Both the position numbers and the translations under genes were made by a program. 64,000 nucleotides of DNA, from IMG/VR virus record IMGVR_UViG_3300028920_000041, positions 56,931-120,930 of that record. One strand, given 5' to 3'. Below, in pieces: positions 8,817-15,550 of the stretch. This DNA comes from a virus. Each line of letters starts with the position of its first letter. Positions within the stretch are counted from its first letter, which is position 1. Below the pieces are notes generated by a model. It was not told where the DNA came from. It made no database searches and saw only the letters and a program-made list of their open reading frames with translations.

Positions 8817-9257
8817 ATGCCGACTCTGACAGAATCCATCAAACAGCTTGGAGCAAATTACGTGATTACCCAAGGCAGGTACAACCTCACAGCGGATGCA
8901 CTTCGGTTAAGAGACATCAAACCAATTCACTGTGGTGATAAGTATGTTTTTGAATTCAGTCTACAGAACCCGGATGGATCTGAATACGACCTTACAGGCA
9001 AGACTGTCAGGTTTACTGCAAAGTATGTGGTTGGGGATGGTGAAGCAAGCGCTATTGTCCAAAAGACAGGCGTGATAACCAATCCTCCAGGAACCGATGG
9101 ATTAGTTACAGTGACTCTAACTCCGACAGATGTATCCGGTCCAGAGTTGATAAGAGGACTTTATGATCTGCAAGTAGCAACAGATGCAACAGACCCTGAA
9201 ACGTTCATTTGGGGTGACATAGAGTTCCTGCCAAACATCACAGAGACAGTGCCATGA
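8817..9257 (+). CDS. Ig-like/BppU-like virion protein
   Basis: 146 residues. The pattern GDKYVFEFSLQNPDGSEYDL followed by TGKTVRFTAKY, VTVTLTPTDV and LIRGLYDLQV resembles the beta-sandwich N-terminal domain seen in BppU-type baseplate and other phage structural proteins (domain resemblance only). A 76-base gap precedes it; no hairpin or promoter is convincing there, and the Shine-Dalgarno is weak. The stop overlaps the next ATG (ATGA). Probably a small decoration or baseplate-associated protein. Confidence 0.5.
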   Translation: MPTLTESIKQLGANYVITQGRYNLTADALRLRDIKPIHCGDKYVFEFSLQNPDGSEYDLTGKTVRFTAKYVVGDGEASAIVQKTGVITNPPGTDGLVTVTLTPTDVSGPELIRGLYDLQVATDATDPETFIWGDIEFLPNITETVP

Positions 9258-9397
9258 ATGAGTCTATAAGAGAAGTGTTGAAAGAGCATTGTCTAACAGA
9301 AGACAAAAAGATTGTAGCATACCACGGTGGACCTAAACCTATCCGTAGATTTGATCCAAAGAGAGTCAAAGTTGTTAAGACAGAAAAGATTAAGTAA
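9254..9397 (+). CDS. 47-residue peptide: targeting-like leader plus ADP-ribosyltransferase-like fragment
   Basis: ATGA overlap with the upstream stop gives the start. Residues 1-15 (MNESIREVLKEHCLTE) are an amphipathic helix ending in Leu-Thr-Glu, like the leaders of the neighbours at 10109 and 11304. Residues about 19-33 (IVAYHGGPKPIRRFDP) resemble the 'YHG...F..FD' start of ADP-ribosyltransferase-like domains common in phage heads, but the protein ends 14 residues later, so no active enzyme is possible. Best read as a remnant of a packaged ADP-ribosyltransferase or a minimal leader peptide. Translation is plausible from the coupled start. Confidence 0.45.
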   Translation: MNESIREVLKEHCLTEDKKIVAYHGGPKPIRRFDPKRVKVVKTEKIK

Positions 9398-9406
9398 AGT
9401 ATATCC

Positions 9407-9541
9407 ATGACAGCTAATTTCTTCTGGGACTGGTTACGCATCGTAGGTTTCCTGACTATAGGTTTGATTGTATCTATCATCATCGCACTTTTTGGTATCA
9501 GTATCTCTCACCAGAGACGGAAAAATGATAACAAATCCTGA
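9407..9541 (+). CDS. 44-residue membrane protein (paralog A)
   Basis: ATG at 9407, stop at 9539-9541. One hydrophobic helix (residues about 11-33, IVGFLTIGLIVSIIIALFGI) follows WDWLR, and the tail is basic (HQRRKN). It aligns along its length with the next gene's product (YLKIIGFVAVCLLIAVLIALIGI, then DKRDEKK), and the two genes overlap by 17 bases in different frames. They look like a tandem duplication of a tiny single-span membrane protein. The role is unknown; small holin-like or envelope functions are possible. Confidence 0.5.
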   Translation: MTANFFWDWLRIVGFLTIGLIVSIIIALFGISISHQRRKNDNKS

Positions 9542-9677
9542 TATTTTGGATTACCTCAAGATCATAGGGTTTGTAGCTGTTTGTTTGTTGATAGCTGTTC
9601 TTATTGCACTTATTGGAATTTACGTTTCAGATAAAAGAGACGAAAAGAAGATAAAGAAGATCAGGAGACGAAGATGA
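9525..9677 (+). CDS. 50-residue membrane protein (paralog B)
   Basis: The start is taken at ATG 9525 rather than an upstream TTG, because MITNPDILDYLKIIGF then lines up with the N-terminus of the neighbouring 44-residue protein. One transmembrane helix (about 12-33) is followed by a strongly basic tail (KKIKKIRRRR), placing the C-terminus in the cytoplasm. It overlaps the upstream gene by 17 bases and the next start by 4 (ATGA). Function unknown. Confidence 0.5.
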   Translation: MITNPDILDYLKIIGFVAVCLLIAVLIALIGIYVSDKRDEKKIKKIRRRR

Positions 9678-10099
9678 GTGCCTTTTGCCGTATCAGAGCA
9701 AACGACGTAGCCGACATTTCCAGACTGGCTCTAGCCAGAGGCCTTGAGCATAACATCATGCCGTTTGAAGGAGATGACTACGCTGATTGGGTTACGGTTC
9801 AGTTAACCAATGATAGAAGCCGCAGAGCTTTCGAGAATCTGTGTGCTGAAAACAACGTTACGGTTGACGGTAGGCAGGTGATCCACCGTATGACCGATGC
9901 TGTGCTAGCAGGCACTTCTCCAGAGCGTGCAATGGATGAAGCTCTAACAGGCGGCATGAAACGAGCTATGACAAACGGAGCTAAGTATACCTGTGGTGAT
10001 TGCGGTTTGCCGATCCCTAGGTACAGAGGCAGGTACCCTACTACTTGCCCGGAGTGCAATGGCGAGTTGACTCCACCCCATGAAAGACCGGCAGAGTAG
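9674..10099 (+). CDS. Zinc-ribbon protein with shared VLxGxSPE helix motif
   Basis: 141 residues. The C-terminus carries two Cys pairs (YTCGDCGLPIP and TTCPECNGEL), a zinc ribbon. Residues about 70-92 hold a helical motif (MTDAVLAGTSPERAMDEAL) that recurs in the products at 10985, 12389 and, in looser form, 13493, although those proteins are otherwise unrelated. The N-terminal about 65 residues look like a small alpha/beta domain. It lies in the cluster upstream of the head protease, so a virion or head-assembly role is suggested by position. Confidence 0.55.
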   Translation: MSAFCRIRANDVADISRLALARGLEHNIMPFEGDDYADWVTVQLTNDRSRRAFENLCAENNVTVDGRQVIHRMTDAVLAGTSPERAMDEALTGGMKRAMTNGAKYTCGDCGLPIPRYRGRYPTTCPECNGELTPPHERPAE

Positions 10100-10108
10100 G
10101 AAACTCCT

Positions 10109-10975
10109 ATGGAACACCTAAAGAGCGTTATCCGTCAAAGTATTTTAACTGAAAGCTTCCTAAAAGAAGACGATGCAGGTGATCCACCCAAGACGCTCAA
10201 AGTCAAAGACACAGCCGGTAAAGATGTTCTGAGCTACTTCTATAGCGGTGTACTGGATAACTACAAGCTAAAGCCTGATCAAGTCATGGCCATGATAGGT
10301 GGTGGTGACATTGATAAAGGCAAACAGATGTTCGTTGCCAACTTCAACACACTTCGTAAAGCGGCGAGCAGTAGTGGCAAGCCTCCCAGAGCTTGGATGC
10401 CTGTCATAAAACCTAATGACATACCAGGCCTTGTAAGAGCGCTCAAAGCAGGCCAGATAGACATCGCTATCCCGCATGCAGATCTCAAGAAGAAAACAGA
10501 GAGCTTTCTATCAGCGTTGAATGACATGTTGACAGAGGCTCCAAAGTATAAAGACAAAGAGATTGATATGGCTAAAGGCAAAGGACAGCCTAAGCCAGCG
10601 CCTGACAAAAAGACCTTTCTCAAGAAAGGGACTATGGACAATGTCAAAGCTGATGACATTGTCAGAGGCATCAAAGTTGCTGAGATACCGGTTAAGCAGC
10701 TAAAGCCGTCTCAAGATGAAATCTATGGATCTAAGATTGCTTTGAACATGACAAAGATGGGACCAACGGTAGGTGGCAAGACTGCTTTTGGTGAGCCTGA
10801 CATCATTGTTACTTCAGATAACTACATACTAGATGGTCATCATAGGTGGGCTACAGCGTGGGCCGGTCACCCAAGCAACAAGATAAAGGTTACTGTGATC
10901 CCACTGCCACTAAAGCACCTGTTCTTGGTTCTGAGAGCATATGGTGCAGCACTTGGCAATCCACAGCAGTCCTAG
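10109..10975 (+). CDS. ParB/sulfiredoxin-like domain protein with head-targeting-like leader
   Basis: 288 residues. Residues 1-16 form an amphipathic leader ending in Ile-Leu-Thr-Glu (RQSILTES), similar to T4 capsid-targeting peptides that are cut after hydrophobic-x-Glu by the prohead protease. A second LTE lies at 141-143. Residues about 185-288 are a ParB/sulfiredoxin-like domain with VKQLKPSQDEIYGSK, TSDNYILDGHHRWATAW (key DGHHR at 242-246) and a closing helix. Such domains bind nucleotide phosphate and in some cases have nuclease or kinase-like activity. The context before the prohead protease suggests a packaged, injected protein; this is inference. Confidence 0.65.
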   Translation: MEHLKSVIRQSILTESFLKEDDAGDPPKTLKVKDTAGKDVLSYFYSGVLDNYKLKPDQVMAMIGGGDIDKGKQMFVANFNTLRKAASSSGKPPRAWMPVIKPNDIPGLVRALKAGQIDIAIPHADLKKKTESFLSALNDMLTEAPKYKDKEIDMAKGKGQPKPAPDKKTFLKKGTMDNVKADDIVRGIKVAEIPVKQLKPSQDEIYGSKIALNMTKMGPTVGGKTAFGEPDIIVTSDNYILDGHHRWATAWAGHPSNKIKVTVIPLPLKHLFLVLRAYGAALGNPQQS

Positions 10976-10984
10976 GAGATAACA

Positions 10985-11293
10985 ATGGTTGCTGAAAAGA
11001 TGATCGAAGCAGTACTCGAAGGTAACACTGCTGAAGATGTTATGACTCAAACTCTTTCAGAGAAGAGCGAAAGAGTACATACCATCTGGCGTCATATACC
11101 CGATGACTGGAAAGCACAGTTTGAAAAAAAGAAGCTTAAAAGGAAGTCTGGCGAAGATGAAGTGATCACCATGATACCTGACTATGGCGAAGTATCAGCC
11201 GGTAAGGGTATGTTCAAGCTAAAGACAATAGAGCCAGGAAAAGCGTCAATCAGAAAAGTCATCAGAGGCCTAACCGGAATGCAGAAGTGGTAG
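10985..11293 (+). CDS. Small protein with VLxGxT motif leader, unknown
   Basis: 102 residues after a good Shine-Dalgarno (GGAGATAACA). Residues 5-26 (MIEAVLEGNTAEDVMTQTL then SE) match the helical motif of the neighbours at 9674 and 12389 and end in Leu-Ser-Glu, a plausible prohead-protease site. The remainder is basic and polar (FEKKKLKRKSGEDE), with a short beta C-terminus. Probably a small head-associated protein by position and leader; no enzyme motif is seen. Confidence 0.5.
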   Translation: MVAEKMIEAVLEGNTAEDVMTQTLSEKSERVHTIWRHIPDDWKAQFEKKKLKRKSGEDEVITMIPDYGEVSAGKGMFKLKTIEPGKASIRKVIRGLTGMQKW

Positions 11294-11303
11294 GGGATCT
11301 ATT

Positions 11304-12014
11304 ATGAACGAAACTATACTAGATGTTATCAGTAAGAATCTTGTAGTAGAAGCAACATCACTTCAACCTGTAACAAGGACTTTTAAGAGGTTTTTGAAAT
11401 CAAAGGTTGTTCCTTATCTAACCAGATCCACAGGGCAGGAGTGGCAGGTTTCTAATCTTGGAGGTAAGTCTTCTGGAAGGTTTGTAAAATACTATGTCAA
11501 TACAAACGGATCTCCAAGGTTAGAAATTAGTTGGGAGTTTGAAGTTGCTAAAGCTGCAAATGAAGATGAGTTCAACCTGAGAATTTACTTCACCAAGGAC
11601 AATAACATACTTGGTCAGTATATTTATGGAGTTCAGGGGCAAGGTAATAGCTATATTAAACAAAACGATTTGAAAGACTTAAATAAGTTGGTTCCAGAAG
11701 TGATTATAACCGCTATAGAAGGATCAAAAGTTACTACAGTTCCCACTAAAGAGATTGAAGCTATAACTAAAGAGATTGAAGCTATAAAATCATTATCAGA
11801 AAGCTTGGATAGAACTTTATCTAAAGTTCAAAACTTTGTTCCAAAGTTTAATGATATAGTTAAAAAAGCTCTTAAATCTAAAGATCCGCAGAGGGAATTA
11901 GTTAATAGCTATAAACTTCTTTCTAGCATAAAAAAGACTCATCTCAGCGGGTATATATCACCACCGGATAGATCAGCTAAGAGTATACTTGAGCGTATTA
12001 AAGATCTATCTTAG
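11304..12014 (+). CDS. Putative head-internal protein with LVVE leader, unknown
   Basis: 236 residues. The N-terminus (MNETILDVISKNLVVEATS) parallels those at 9254 and 10109: an amphipathic helix ending in hydrophobic-x-Glu followed by a small residue. Residues about 30-130 look alpha/beta (GQEWQVSNLGGKSSGRFVKY, LEISWEFEVAKA). The C-terminal half is helical and includes the direct repeat TKEIEAI twice in tandem. Bases are A-rich relative to neighbours. No family recognised; position and leader suggest a protein packaged in the capsid. Confidence 0.5.
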   Translation: MNETILDVISKNLVVEATSLQPVTRTFKRFLKSKVVPYLTRSTGQEWQVSNLGGKSSGRFVKYYVNTNGSPRLEISWEFEVAKAANEDEFNLRIYFTKDNNILGQYIYGVQGQGNSYIKQNDLKDLNKLVPEVIITAIEGSKVTTVPTKEIEAITKEIEAIKSLSESLDRTLSKVQNFVPKFNDIVKKALKSKDPQRELVNSYKLLSSIKKTHLSGYISPPDRSAKSILERIKDLS

Positions 12015-12378
12015 GCTAAATAAAAATCAACATGACAGCTCAAGAGAGAGACAAGTTCGCAAGAGCAGTATTCGACGGTTCGTTCTTCCAGTACTGGAAG
12101 CTAAAGGACATGACTACTCTGGCGATGAAGACATAAACAGTAACTTTCCCATTGTTGCTAGACGGATGAAAGAGGAAATAGACAAATACGATGTCTGGCA
12201 AGTGTACTTCACAAAGCACATGATGGCTATCGAGACATGGCTAGAAGACAGGGAAGTCAAGAGTGAGCCGATCCACATGAGAATAGTGGATGCTATTAAC
12301 TATCTCATCATCTTATGGTCTATGGCAGCAGACCAAGGCCTTATGCCAAGTGCTATAGACGTACCTCAACAAATGTAA
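11989..12378 (+). CDS. DUF1599/nucleotide-modification-associated domain protein, apparent 5' frameshift
   Basis: The conserved core is clear: KGHDYSGDEDINSNFP, then WQVYFTKHMMAIETWL and EPIHMRIVDAINYLIILWSM, the signature of the DUF1599 (nucleotide modification associated domain 1) family found in many phages. The in-frame start is poor (TTG at 11989, inside the upstream gene). A better N-terminus, MTAQERDKFARAVFDGSFF, begins at ATG 12032 in the other frame and would join the core by a -1 shift (equivalent to one missing base) near 12085-12095. Either the gene is broken, the assembly lacks a base, or it shifts frame. The family is linked to phages with modified bases; its activity is unknown. 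Confidence 0.6.
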   Translation: MSVLKIYLRLNKNQHDSSRERQVRKSSIRRFVLPVLEAKGHDYSGDEDINSNFPIVARRMKEEIDKYDVWQVYFTKHMMAIETWLEDREVKSEPIHMRIVDAINYLIILWSMAADQGLMPSAIDVPQQM

Positions 12379-12388
12379 AGGATCTACC

Positions 12389-12982
12389 ATGCCGCCTGCA
12401 ATGGTTAAGAAATGGGCCAAAGAAAAGGGTATGAGTACCAAAGAAGCAGAACGCAGGTGGGCCAAAGCTAAGCTACTCGCTTCAAAGCAAGGTCGCAATC
12501 CAGAAATCACTGGTGTTAACAAAGACTGGGAGTATGTAGTCGGTATATACAGAACTATGATGAAAAAGAAGCCTAAAACAGAGTCTCTGATACACAAAAG
12601 TTTAATCGAGACAATGATCGACCAAGTACTGAACGGCAAGTCTCCCAGTCAATTGATCCATAGTTTCTTTGCAAGTAGTTCGTCAGACAGTACACCGATT
12701 CGGGAAAGTGATAACACTATCAACGTTGGCGATAGCTACGTCCAAAACAAAAATTTGCGTACATTTTTCGACGGTGAGGGAAAACTTAGGTTTTGCACTA
12801 CCGAGAATGTACTAATCAGGCCAAACAGTGATCCTCGATTATTAGAACTTGTTGCATACGCTGACTGTTTGAGTGTTGATAACCCTCTGTTTGATGTGTT
12901 TGAGTCTTACGAGGGTTCGTTAGAAGATTTGTATGATCAAGTAACAAGTGCATACTCTTTGGTAACACAAACAGGTGCATAA
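12389..12982 (+). CDS. Head-cluster protein with phage KEKGMSxxEAE domain
   Basis: 197 residues after a good ribosome site (AAAGGATC). Residues 1-55 form a basic helical domain (VKKWAKEKGMSTKEAERRW, WAKAKLLA) of a kind common in large myovirus virion proteins. Residues about 75-95 carry the shared motif (MIDQVLNGKSPSQLIHSFF). The C-terminal half is acidic and unrelated to its neighbours. The mixture of a basic DNA-facing segment and a cluster-specific motif fits a head-associated protein; not proven. Confidence 0.55.
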   Translation: MPPAMVKKWAKEKGMSTKEAERRWAKAKLLASKQGRNPEITGVNKDWEYVVGIYRTMMKKKPKTESLIHKSLIETMIDQVLNGKSPSQLIHSFFASSSSDSTPIRESDNTINVGDSYVQNKNLRTFFDGEGKLRFCTTENVLIRPNSDPRLLELVAYADCLSVDNPLFDVFESYEGSLEDLYDQVTSAYSLVTQTGA

Positions 12983-12983
12983 A

Positions 12984-13496
12984 ATGCTAGTTGGACAAGA
13001 ATACACAGTCATTGGTTGGTGTAAGAACAGACTGATTTTGCGTGACAAGATCATGTTGCAAAATCTACTAGAGGAAGTCTGTTTTGTTATTGACATGACA
13101 TCGCTCGGATCTATCGGAGTTAATGTTCCTATCGAACTTGACAAGTTGAACAAAGATAAATTCGAAGATGAAGGTGGTTCTACGTCTTGTGTTCTGGCTG
13201 GAAGAGTAGACGCGAATCAAGCTTCACTGGTCTTGTCTACCAGTCACGCAAACATTCATGGCTGGCCAGACAGAGACGTTAATAGAGATGATGGTGGCTT
13301 CTTTTGGTTTACGGTAGGTTCCTGCAGGCCTTTTAAGACAATGAAAGTTGATAACTGGCTACATGAGTACTTGAAAGCTACTCACGTAAAGCGGATCTCC
13401 AGGTGGATTGAGTACAAGGATGGAGTGTTCATGCACTCCGAACAAGGCCTCCCTTCAGGAATTGGAGTATCTTCTGAACAAGGATTCATAGGATGA
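12984..13496 (+). CDS. Hypothetical protein
   Basis: 170 residues from ATG 12984 (an upstream in-frame GTG at 12975 overlaps the previous gene and lacks a ribosome site). Predicted alpha/beta, with RLILRDKIMLQNLLEEVCFVID early, a Gly/Ser-rich middle and WLHEYLKATHVKRISRWIEYKDG late. No catalytic pattern or membrane segment. It overlaps the next gene by ATGA. Family and function not recognised. Confidence 0.5.
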   Translation: MLVGQEYTVIGWCKNRLILRDKIMLQNLLEEVCFVIDMTSLGSIGVNVPIELDKLNKDKFEDEGGSTSCVLAGRVDANQASLVLSTSHANIHGWPDRDVNRDDGGFFWFTVGSCRPFKTMKVDNWLHEYLKATHVKRISRWIEYKDGVFMHSEQGLPSGIGVSSEQGFIG

Positions 13497-13807
13497 TCAC
13501 AGCACAAGAGCTTATAGAGAACTATCTGACTTCTGATATGGATGCAGAGGAAGTTATTGATGAAGTCATTGGACGCAGTAAAAGAACGTTTCGTAGACCT
13601 AGAAAACGAAGGTTCAGGAAGCGTGGCTCTGCTGTAGATCCTATCACCGGAAAGAGGAAAGACCCGCGCCGTAGGCGTCTAATGCGCAAAGTACGTAGAC
13701 GCTTCAAGTCCAAGTTCAAGCGTGCAGCAAAGCTTAGGGCGAGAAAGCTCAAGTCCAGAGGCTTCTATAAGAAGCTTGGCAAGCTTGCCGCTCGCATCCG
13801 TCGATAA
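13493..13807 (+). CDS. Protamine-like basic protein with acidic leader
   Basis: 104 residues in two halves. Residues 1-27 are acidic and helical (MITAQELIENYLTSDMDAEE), a loose match to the shared motif of nearby genes. From residue 28 on nearly every second residue is Arg or Lys (RRPRKRRFRKRG, RRRRLMRKVRRRFKSKFKR). The basic half should bind DNA strongly; the acidic leader may mask or target it. Position two genes before the prohead protease suggests an internal head protein that condenses packaged DNA after leader removal. This is inferred from composition and context. Confidence 0.55.
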   Translation: MITAQELIENYLTSDMDAEEVIDEVIGRSKRTFRRPRKRRFRKRGSAVDPITGKRKDPRRRRLMRKVRRRFKSKFKRAAKLRARKLKSRGFYKKLGKLAARIRR

Positions 13808-14071
13808 ATGCCAAGATACTACAAACCAGTAGATCCAAAATACATCATCAAGATTGATGTCTTGGAACTACCTCAAGTCTATGCAGCAGGTGAAGGACAG
13901 TACGAGCTAAGGCAAGCTGATACTCCAGATAAGTATGAACTACATGATCTATTCTCACTTAAAAGAACGTTGAAAACGATAATGCCGAAACGAGTTGATG
14001 ACATCTTGTGTCGGCTGCAGAACTTCAGAGTTGCCTATTTGAATGTAGCAACCGGAGAAATTACGTCATGA
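13808..14071 (+). CDS. Small hypothetical protein upstream of prohead protease
   Basis: 87 residues, starting directly after the upstream TAA and ending in an ATGA overlap with the protease gene. It has a short beta-strand N-terminus (KYIIKIDVLELPQVY) and a helical second half. No known motif. Tight coupling to the protease suggests a head-assembly accessory, but nothing in the sequence fixes its role. Confidence 0.5.
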   Translation: MPRYYKPVDPKYIIKIDVLELPQVYAAGEGQYELRQADTPDKYELHDLFSLKRTLKTIMPKRVDDILCRLQNFRVAYLNVATGEITS

Positions 14072-15507
14072 CACAACTTGTTGAGGTACAGCCTTTTAAC
14101 TATGCAATCGTTGAAGGGAAGGCTAAGCCTGGAGTCCTTTTGACTCTGGAAGGGACTTTTCAACGGGCTGGTACAAAGAACGCTAACGGTAGGATCTATC
14201 CGTTGCCTCTTTGGAAAAAGTTGATGTCTGATGAAGATGTCAACGAAAGGATCCAAGCCAGAAGGATGCTTGGCCACTTGGACCATCCTTCAAGTGGTGC
14301 GACTTCTCTAAGTTGTGTGTCTCACGTAGTTACAGAGCATAAGCTTCAAAGCGATGGCAGTGTAAAGGGTAAGCTTGAAATACTTGATACACCAATGGGT
14401 CAGATTGCTTCTACACTTGCTAAAGCAGGTGTTCAGTTCGGTGTGTCTTCAAGGGGTGATGGTTCTGTCGAAAGGAAAGGAGATGTAGACGAAGTACAGA
14501 ACGATTATCGACTAGAAACGTATGATCTTGTGTTAAAGCCTTCGACTCCAGGCGCTTACCCTCAGATTGTTGAGTCAGAGGAAAAAGCAAAGGAGAATCT
14601 AGATCTCATCGCACAAGCAGTTGAAGGACTTGTCAATCGCACTAATGAAGTTGATGTGCTATTAGAGTGTCACAAAATAATCAGTGTCCTGGAAGGCTGC
14701 AACGAGCGTCGAGAGCAGATCTTAGCCGAGCTAAAGACAAAGCTTGGTACTGGTCAAGAGGAACAAGAAAAAAGAGAAACTCACGATTCGGAGGGACTAA
14801 AGATGACGGGAACTAATGCTGTTCCGAATGCTCCGACTGCTACGCCACAGCTTACAATTTCTCCTGAGATGAAAGACTATCTCCAGGAATGGGTTGATAA
14901 AGGTGTGGAGGAAGCCGTTGCAGCTAAGAACGAAGAGATTAACGATTTGAACGAAAGGATCGTTGGTCTGGTCAATGAACGAGATGAGCTTGTTTTACGT
15001 ATGGGTGCGGCTGAGCAGTTGATCGAGGAGTTCACTCGTAAGGTCAAATCTCTGAGTGACAATCGCACTACAGACGAAGAGCTTCACGAAAGGTTTGACG
15101 CTTCTGTGTCATTGCTTGATGAAGCGATGTCAAGGTTGCAGGAGCTAGGCGAGACGCAGAGGCGTTTAGCTGCAGCCGAAGAGCTTCTTCAGGCTTCTAT
15201 TTGTCGAGCGCAAGTGGAGTCTGTTGCAGCTAGCATTGAAGAGAAGATAGAAGACCTTGACGAATCAACGCAAGAGACGCTTAGGACGTTGCTTGAGGAC
15301 TGCGAATCTGCCGAGGAAGTAGATAGCAAGTTTTCTCAGCTTGAGAGTCTGATTGAAAGCCAGAGTGATGGTTTTCCGGAGCCTGTTGTCAGGGAACCGC
15401 TGCCATCCAGAACAGGGAATCTGACAGAAGACCAGATCGGTAACGCTCGTTCGAACGGACCTAAAGACTTCATTACCAGTAGGCTTCTTTCGAAGATTGC
15501 TGGTTAA
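14068..15507 (+). CDS. Prohead protease (T4 gp21-type) fused to scaffold/core domain
   Basis: 479 residues from the ATGA-coupled start at 14068. Residues about 10-175 match the gp21/S77 family: GTKNANGRIYP at 35-45, the catalytic-His region MLGHLDHP (His70, His73), VSSRG with nucleophile Ser at 127-128, and a later Asp (YDLV, 153). Residues about 250-450 are long acidic coiled coils, as in scaffold/core proteins. So protease and scaffold are one polypeptide. It would cut itself and head proteins during maturation. An internal start at 14803 probably makes the scaffold alone. The major capsid gene follows. Confidence 0.85.
   Translation: MTQLVEVQPFNYAIVEGKAKPGVLLTLEGTFQRAGTKNANGRIYPLPLWKKLMSDEDVNERIQARRMLGHLDHPSSGATSLSCVSHVVTEHKLQSDGSVKGKLEILDTPMGQIASTLAKAGVQFGVSSRGDGSVERKGDVDEVQNDYRLETYDLVLKPSTPGAYPQIVESEEKAKENLDLIAQAVEGLVNRTNEVDVLLECHKIISVLEGCNERREQILAELKTKLGTGQEEQEKRETHDSEGLKMTGTNAVPNAPTATPQLTISPEMKDYLQEWVDKGVEEAVAAKNEEINDLNERIVGLVNERDELVLRMGAAEQLIEEFTRKVKSLSDNRTTDEELHERFDASVSLLDEAMSRLQELGETQRRLAAAEELLQASICRAQVESVAASIEEKIEDLDESTQETLRTLLEDCESAEEVDSKFSQLESLIESQSDGFPEPVVREPLPSRTGNLTEDQIGNARSNGPKDFITSRLLSKIAG
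14803..15507 (+). CDS. Scaffold protein from internal in-frame start (nested)
   Basis: In frame with the protease, ATG 14803 is preceded by a strong Shine-Dalgarno, GGAGGG at 14790-14795, 7 bases away, and falls at the boundary between the protease and the coiled-coil region. Translation would give a 234-residue acidic coiled-coil protein (MTGTNAVPNAPTATPQ start). The arrangement matches phage lambda C/Nu3, where a scaffold is made in excess from within the protease gene. The site is seen; its use is inferred. Confidence 0.55.
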   Translation: MTGTNAVPNAPTATPQLTISPEMKDYLQEWVDKGVEEAVAAKNEEINDLNERIVGLVNERDELVLRMGAAEQLIEEFTRKVKSLSDNRTTDEELHERFDASVSLLDEAMSRLQELGETQRRLAAAEELLQASICRAQVESVAASIEEKIEDLDESTQETLRTLLEDCESAEEVDSKFSQLESLIESQSDGFPEPVVREPLPSRTGNLTEDQIGNARSNGPKDFITSRLLSKIAG

Positions 15508-15550
15508 GGTCAAAGACGACAACACACAAGTTAAATCAACTTCGGAGGAC

